This document shows, in pieces, positions 58,978 through 64,000 of a stretch of 64,000 nt of DNA. Position numbers and translations under genes: made by a program. The stretch is from Planctomycetia bacterium (GTDB lineage Bacteria > Planctomycetota > Planctomycetia > Pirellulales > UBA1268). The notes under the pieces are model-generated. The model was not told where the DNA came from. It worked only from the letters and a program-made list of their open reading frames with translations, and searched no databases. How positions within the stretch are numbered: position 1 is the stretch's first letter; the number at the start of each line of letters is the position of its first letter. The stretch spans positions 1 to 64,000 of the forward strand of contig JAIOPD010000120.1 in the NCBI GenBank assembly GCA_021414115.1, given 5' to 3'.

Positions 58978-59408
58978 TACAGGTCGAACTCCCGGGTGCT
59001 GTCGCGGGTCTCAGTGTAGTTCTCCTGATGCTGGATCGTGACCTTGGCCGTCTGGGTGTCGATCGTGAGCGTGCCTTGGCCGCCGTCGTTGATCTCGAAG
59101 CCAGAGGGCAGGAACTCGTAGATGCACGCCTCCAGTTGCTCGACAAGCGGCTGTGGAATCGTCGTTCTGTCTACGCGTTGTCCAACTGAGTCTCGGTACT
59201 GCAGGCCGTCGATGGCTCCTGAATCGCCGTAGCCCGAGTAGGCGGCTTCTACGGTGGCAACCCGGTGGGTTCGCAGGGCCGGGAGGACTTCTGCTCGGAG
59301 ATTGGCTTTTGCCCGCTCCAGCCGCGCCTGCTCGCATTGTTGGTAGTGGGCGAGGAGTTGCCGGACGTTCTCGCTGACGTGCTCTTCTGGGGGCTCGGAA
59401 TCGGCCAT
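58977..59408 (-). CDS. Hypothetical protein (DUF6878-like by memory)
   Basis: MADSEPPEEHVSENVRQLLAHYQQCEQARLERAKANLRAEVLPAL. Confidence 0.6.
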   Translation of the reverse strand: MADSEPPEEHVSENVRQLLAHYQQCEQARLERAKANLRAEVLPALRTHRVATVEAAYSGYGDSGAIDGLQYRDSVGQRVDRTTIPQPLVEQLEACIYEFLPSGFEINDGGQGTLTIDTQTAKVTIQHQENYTETRDSTREFDL

Positions 59409-59420
59409 TGATATCAAAAT
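59405..59420. promoter_or_regulatory. Partial motif copy GATATCAAAA next to the 59408 start (site e)
   Basis: 10-bp core shared with sites a and b. Confidence 0.3.
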
Positions 59421-59509
59421 CCTGTCGGGGGTTGGGTTGTTGGAGACGGCCGGCGTCCACAGCGGCGCAGATTTCATCGCCACCGCAAGACAGCGGAGCG
59501 GGGGGATAT

Positions 59510-59713
59510 TCAGTTCCCCTCGTGGAGCCACTCACTGGACTGGGCCTCCGCGTAGAACTGCTGCAGCAGGGTTTCGCGGCTAGATATCCCTAGGGCTCGC
59601 TCGAGGTCCCGGGTGGCGTCCCTGCAGGAACCGCCAGTGAAGCCCAATGTCTTGATGCTGGTTGCGCCTTCCGGGCTGACCGTGATCTCGATTCGCTTCT
59701 CGTTGGTGCTCAT
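59510..59713 (-). CDS. DUF2997 protein
   Basis: RIEITVSPEGATSIKTLGFTGGSCRDATRDLERALG. Confidence 0.85.
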   Translation of the reverse strand: MSTNEKRIEITVSPEGATSIKTLGFTGGSCRDATRDLERALGISSRETLLQQFYAEAQSSEWLHEGN

Positions 59714-60081
59714 CAGGCAGCACCTCCCACACGCACCGTCACGCGGATCGAGCCGTCTTGGATCGCAGTCTCGGTAACCATGTGGCCCTTCTTCCGGGCC
59801 TCGATCTTGGCCTTCTCGACGGCGTACGCCTGCAGGAACGAGTTCAGCCGGGACCAGTCGCCCCAGTGGCCGTTGTAGTTGTCGTAACTCAGTTGGCCGG
59901 TCTGGAGGTTGGCTACGACGGGGTACTGCCAGCCCGGAAGCTGGACGCAAAAGCCCGTCGCCGCCGCGTTAAACAGCCGGACGGTCTTGTGTTCAGGCGC
60001 AGCGAGTTGCAGACGAGTGCAGGCGGCCCGGACGGCAGCCTCGTCGCGTATTTCAGTTTTTATCTCGACTATATGGCTCAA
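59713..60081 (-). CDS. DUF1257 (Ycf35-like) protein, TTG start proposed
   Basis: LSHIVEIKTEIRDEAAVRAACTRLQLAAPEHKTVRLF...GWQYPVVANLQTGQLSYDNYNGHWGD. Confidence 0.82.
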   Translation of the reverse strand: MSHIVEIKTEIRDEAAVRAACTRLQLAAPEHKTVRLFNAAATGFCVQLPGWQYPVVANLQTGQLSYDNYNGHWGDWSRLNSFLQAYAVEKAKIEARKKGHMVTETAIQDGSIRVTVRVGGAA

Positions 60082-60122
60082 TGCTGGTTCTCTTCTGGGG
60101 TAGTGGATGGCTCGAGGTGAAT

Positions 60123-60287
60123 TCACATGAGTCCTGTAATCGCACCGAGGCCGACGACGGTTGCCCAGAGCGGCCATGTGAGATAGGCGACCCAGCGAGC
60201 CAGAAGCCAGCCGCCGAAGAACGTGAACTTGGCCAGCCAGAACAAGGCCGACAGAAGGGAAAGCGGAATTGCGATCAGGGTGCTCAC
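60123..60287 (-). CDS. 54-aa small membrane protein (GTG start), below the ORF-track cutoff
   Basis: VSTLIAIPLSLLSALFWLAKFTFFGGWLLARWVAYLTWPLWATVVGLGAITGLM; AAGGAGG upstream. Confidence 0.6.
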   Translation of the reverse strand: MSTLIAIPLSLLSALFWLAKFTFFGGWLLARWVAYLTWPLWATVVGLGAITGLM

Positions 60288-60335
60288 GAGAGCCTCCTTG
60301 GAGGAATGTGGGGAAGTTGGAATCGGGACACCGGC

Positions 60336-60440
60336 CTATCGGCGCGTTCGACGGGCACGAACGTAATGTGCGAGATACAGCGCGCCGGCAATCTCGGTGG
60401 CCAGCAGTGCGCATACGAAGAGCCCAGTTGTCAGGACCAT
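60336..60440 (-). CDS. 34-aa small membrane protein, below the ORF-track cutoff
   Basis: MVLTTGLFVCALLATEIAGALYLAHYVRARRTRR; AAGGAG 6 nt before ATG. Confidence 0.5.
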   Translation of the reverse strand: MVLTTGLFVCALLATEIAGALYLAHYVRARRTRR

Positions 60441-60470
60441 GGGGGACTCCTTGCGGGTGAAGTAAGCGGG

Positions 60471-60824
60471 TCAGGGCTTGGTGCCGGCAATCAGAGGAAG
60501 TTGCGGGAAGGCATACGGTGCGCAGGTCCCCGGCACTGTGATGCGCACCAGACCGTCCTGAGCCTTGGCCGTCTTGATCTGGCCTTGTATGCCGGGAATC
60601 GGGACCTTCGTGCAGGTCGGCTCCCACTGGCCGGATGTGCTGAACCACGCGACCGGCTTCTCATGCAACTCGATCTTGGCGGTCGTGGGCCTGATGCAGC
60701 CGGAGTTAATGATCTGCCGGAGTTTCAGGCCCGTGGTGAAGTGGTAGACGTGCTCGGGAGGGTCGGGACTGGGCGGGGGCTGATCGGTCGAGGAAATCGG
60801 TATGAGCGTGACGTGGATTTGCAT
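60471..60824 (-). CDS. Small protein with HFTT..L..II..G.I motif (ART-like fold speculative)
   Basis: VYHFTTGLKLRQIINSGCIRPTTAKIELHEKPVAWFSTSGQWEPT. Confidence 0.55.
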   Translation of the reverse strand: MQIHVTLIPISSTDQPPPSPDPPEHVYHFTTGLKLRQIINSGCIRPTTAKIELHEKPVAWFSTSGQWEPTCTKVPIPGIQGQIKTAKAQDGLVRITVPGTCAPYAFPQLPLIAGTKP

Positions 60825-60993
60825 ACGAGGCTCCGGATGGGCGCAGACGAGGAGCGCAGGCAAGGGACAGGAAGCAGCCGCCGAAAGTAGTCAGCGGCTA
60901 CGGGATCGCGAGCGATGCCTGCTGATGGCGATTTTTGCGCTCACTGAATATGCCGTGGAAATGGGACGAATTTAGCTGGCGTCCGCTCTGCAA

Positions 60994-62175
60994 TCACGGC
61001 AAGGAGCGAATCCACTCCGTATCGTGTTTCTGATCGACTTTGAGCGACACCAGCACTTGGACTTTCAAAGGCGTGACGCGATGAAAGTAGACTCGGCCGT
61101 TGCTGCGAGTGCCAGTTGCGACGTGTACTTCAAACCAATCGTGGCGCCTGCCCCGGACCGGGTTTTCCCGCGTCGACGGATCGTCCCCGAGAATGACTTT
61201 CAGCGTACTGCCAAGCATCCGGACGCTAGTGAAGTCCTCGTCTATCACTGTGGCACTATCGCCAAGGAATTCGATTTCCGGAAATATCTCCCCGAGCACC
61301 TTGGAGACACTGACTTTTTTCACGACTCGTGTCTGTAAACGATCTCTCTCGCGTGTCATACCATCCAGCTGTTGATTCAGCCGGCTATTTACCTCCTCCG
61401 CTTTGACAAGGTCTTCGAAAAGCTCGACGGCAAAGCGTGGGCCATCGGCGACCCTCTCCCGCCACTTGGCGATGTTGATCGCAGAGAGGGGACTCTCGCC
61501 GCCTGCGCCTTTCGATACGTTCACGGACAGTAGTGCGTGAAGCCTCTCAATCACCAACCGGCAGGTTGCAGACGGCTGTATGTCTTCAGGTACGGCTGCT
61601 CGCGAAGACCTACGCACCAGCCGTAGGCCATCGCTGGAGACTTCCACATTCGCACTGGTCAGGCCGGCTGTGCCTGCGTTGCCGCGTTGCATCAACCCTG
61701 TGTCGGTCCTCCCCGCAAGAGGCAGTGCCGCGCAAAGTGCGTCGACATGATGTTTTAGCTCAGCAGCGATGTCGTCCTTTTCCAACTCAAAGCACCAGTC
61801 GTAGCAACGACCATCGGCGGCCGGAGTGTTTGCTGCGGGCGATGCCTTCGCAAATACAGACGCCTCATCGAGCACAGAGGCAACGTAGTCCCTGACTACC
61901 ACATCCCCATCGACCATCAGGCGAGAGGAGCTTCCCGAGTCGTCCATGTACAGACGAATCGTGTGGTTAACCGGCGCACCAGACTCAAGCGGCGACACCC
62001 CTTCCAAAAGGTGCCGGTCCCCCGACAAATCAATTGATGACCCGGGGCGTTTGACCGGAAAGAGAATCCCCGCGTAAGACACAGCATCGCGGCCGTCTGG
62101 CAGGGAAATCATACGACGGCGAACGCAGTCAATGACCTCGCCCTCGCTCAGAACGCGGACAATGCACTCGGGCAT
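60994..62175 (-). CDS. Hypothetical protein, coiled coil, C-terminus RelE-like (speculative)
   Basis: NGRVYFHRVTPLKVQVLVSLKVDQKHDTEWIRSLP C-terminus. Confidence 0.55.
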   Translation of the reverse strand: MPECIVRVLSEGEVIDCVRRRMISLPDGRDAVSYAGILFPVKRPGSSIDLSGDRHLLEGVSPLESGAPVNHTIRLYMDDSGSSSRLMVDGDVVVRDYVASVLDEASVFAKASPAANTPAADGRCYDWCFELEKDDIAAELKHHVDALCAALPLAGRTDTGLMQRGNAGTAGLTSANVEVSSDGLRLVRRSSRAAVPEDIQPSATCRLVIERLHALLSVNVSKGAGGESPLSAINIAKWRERVADGPRFAVELFEDLVKAEEVNSRLNQQLDGMTRERDRLQTRVVKKVSVSKVLGEIFPEIEFLGDSATVIDEDFTSVRMLGSTLKVILGDDPSTRENPVRGRRHDWFEVHVATGTRSNGRVYFHRVTPLKVQVLVSLKVDQKHDTEWIRSLP

Positions 62176-62210
62176 TTCTGCAGACTCCTACAGGCGTTCC
62201 TTGGGTATGG

Positions 62211-64000
62211 TTACGAATGAGTCGTGACGAATCGCACCGGCTCCGCCATCACGGCACTGAGACGTGCCATGTCCATCGCTCGTACCTGCAGCATGCGCTG
62301 GGCAAGTTCGGGGGGCAGGCAGTCAGAGAACTTGAGGGCAGTGATGGCGTCGGCGTCGATCGTGGGTAGCAGCGTCTCCGGGGGTGCGCGTCGCAGGTCA
62401 ACGACCAGCGGCTCGATCTCGGCCATCGCGGACCCCGTCTCGATCTTCACGGCGTAGTTGTCGTGGCTGATCTTGCCTTCGATCTGACGCTGTAGAGCAG
62501 TGGAGAGACTCGCGTTCACTGCTCTGCCAGCGAACGTCCACCAGCACAACTCTCCATTTGGCTCGGCCGTGACGGTTGTTCCGTCGGTCGTGAGCCACGG
62601 GTATTCGAGCCGCGCTTCGGCAAGGGTGTCGCGGGCCCGCCGTGACCACCAATCCCGGTCGACATCGGTCGCCAGCAGATCGCGGACTCGGCGACACATC
62701 GTGAAGCCAAGACCGACTCCGGGGCTACGCCACCGGGATCGCCCGGCGTCGGCTGCTGGCTCGACGTAGGCTATGCCGTGCTGCCAATCGACGTTGCGCA
62801 GGAGCCACGGGCGTCCACCGAGCGCAAGGATGACCGGCGCTCCCCGGCTTCTCGGGATGAACGACGAGCTGTCCACGAGCCCGAGTTCCCGTCGCCCGTA
62901 GCGCACCTGAAACAGTGGTGGCGTCAGAAAGACGCTCATCACCTCCATGTAGTTCCGCCAGCCGTACTCTCGCTCGCCGGCTTCCCCCATGCTCAAGATG
63001 CCGGCGTCTTCCCAGAGGATCGTCTGTTCGAGCATCGCGGCGATGACCGCCTCGACATCCTCCGGGGGCAGGTTGGCAAACCCGGGCATCCTGCCGATCC
63101 AGTCGCGCCACGCGGTCCTGCCGATACCCCTCTCCTGAAGAATGAGAGCGATGAGTTGCTGCGCCAGCACGTGGAACGGCAGCGGCGGAGGCTCGATCGG
63201 CTCGACGTAGCGATCTCGCCAGAGGTCGATGAGCGCCGCCGCCTGTAGGAGGCCGTTCTCATTGGTGGCGAGGAACAGGCAGTTGCGTGTCGTGCCCGAC
63301 CGCCTCCCGGTCCGACCCATGCGCTGGAGAAAGCTCGCCACCCGGCCGGGGGCGTCAATCTGGATCACACGGTCGAGATCGCCGACGTCGATGCCCAATT
63401 CGAGCACGCTCGTGGCGACGATTACACAGTTCTCCCTGTTTGCGAACGCGTCTTCAGCCTGTCGTCGCTGATCGACCGAGAGCGAACTGTGGGTCACGAA
63501 GGCCGTGGTGCCGAGCCGCGTGAGTTCGGATCCCAGTTCCTCGGCCCGGGAACGGCTCTCGCAGAACACAAGCCGCTTTTCCCCACGGTGGAGCCGAGAG
63601 ATCACGATCGCGGCGTTGGGGATCGAGCCCACGTAGTCGAGGGTGACGTCGGCAGGAGCTGCGGTCGATGCCTCTGGTGCGTAGACGCGCCGCGGACCGC
63701 TGCACGAACCCGCCAACCAGTCACACAGAGCCTCGGGATTGCCCACCGTGGCCGACAGGCCGATCCGCTGCACATCGCGGCCCGCCAGCCGGCTGACCCG
63801 CTCCAGCACCGAGAGCAGGTGCCAGCCACGGTCATCACCAGCGAAAGCGTGGATTTCGTCGATGACGAACGCCTGCAGGTTGCCGAACAGCCGCTCCTCG
63901 TCGATGCGGCTGGATACGAGCATCACCTCCAGCGACTCAGGGGTCGTCAGCAGGATGTCAGGAGGATCGAGCGCGATCTTGCGTCGAGCACCCGCTGAGG
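62211..64000 (-). CDS. Lhr-like superfamily 2 helicase, C-terminal part (gene continues past the window)
   Basis: Frame open to window end (PPDILLTTPESLEVML); VIDEIHAF, GLSATVGNPEAL, VLELGIDVGDLDRVIQIDAPGRVASFLQRMGRTGRR. Confidence 0.9.
   Translation of the reverse strand, partial: SAGARRKIALDPPDILLTTPESLEVMLVSSRIDEERLFGNLQAFVIDEIHAFAGDDRGWHLLSVLERVSRLAGRDVQRIGLSATVGNPEALCDWLAGSCSGPRRVYAPEASTAAPADVTLDYVGSIPNAAIVISRLHRGEKRLVFCESRSRAEELGSELTRLGTTAFVTHSSLSVDQRRQAEDAFANRENCVIVATSVLELGIDVGDLDRVIQIDAPGRVASFLQRMGRTGRRSGTTRNCLFLATNENGLLQAAALIDLWRDRYVEPIEPPPLPFHVLAQQLIALILQERGIGRTAWRDWIGRMPGFANLPPEDVEAVIAAMLEQTILWEDAGILSMGEAGEREYGWRNYMEVMSVFLTPPLFQVRYGRRELGLVDSSSFIPRSRGAPVILALGGRPWLLRNVDWQHGIAYVEPAADAGRSRWRSPGVGLGFTMCRRVRDLLATDVDRDWWSRRARDTLAEARLEYPWLTTDGTTVTAEPNGELCWWTFAGRAVNASLSTALQRQIEGKISHDNYAVKIETGSAMAEIEPLVVDLRRAPPETLLPTIDADAITALKFSDCLPPELAQRMLQVRAMDMARLSAVMAEPVRFVTTHS

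Noticed and set aside
1-64000. CRISPR arrays, rRNA and tRNA genes
   Set aside because: No regularly spaced direct repeats were seen and no rRNA or tRNA was recognised by eye; a tRNAscan/CRISPR search would be needed for certainty.

Overview
High-GC bacterial window, probably Planctomycetota (inferred from the ECF sigma/Ser-Thr kinase pairing, gene families and codon bias; no taxonomic search was possible). Bases 1-30.5 kb look like ordinary chromosome: PPDK C-terminus, SLC13-type permease, LarA-like protein, signal peptidase I, Gfo/Idh/MocA oxidoreductase with sugar-isomerase-like genes, an HtrA pair, FAD/Fe-S oxidoreductase, photolyase, DapL, ECF sigma factor, and a CusBA-type RND metal efflux operon with His-rich proteins. 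From about 30.6 kb the window becomes accessory. A large serine recombinase abuts the truncated 3' end of a GlsB/YeaQ-like gene (candidate att junction). It is followed by a truncated PIN toxin/antitoxin module, an IS256-family element, a replication module (AEP-primase-like protein, DnaB/RepA-like ATPase, winged HTH, structured origin-like intergenic region), a sigma factor with a Ser/Thr kinase, and a long minus-strand gene set. That set contains a Ycf46-like AAA+ ATPase, DUF1257 (Ycf35-like), DUF2997 and other small DUFs, a RecB/Cas4-like nuclease and an Lhr-like helicase running off the window, and is interrupted by four opposite-strand single genes, three of them nuclease-like. The main leads are this interrupted AAA+/DUF1257/DUF2997 module, a recurring 16-bp motif found only in the accessory region, a catalytically degenerate HtrA-like protein translationally coupled to an intact one, and an AEP-like primase with altered catalytic motifs. 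All family names come from reading the translations, not from database searches.
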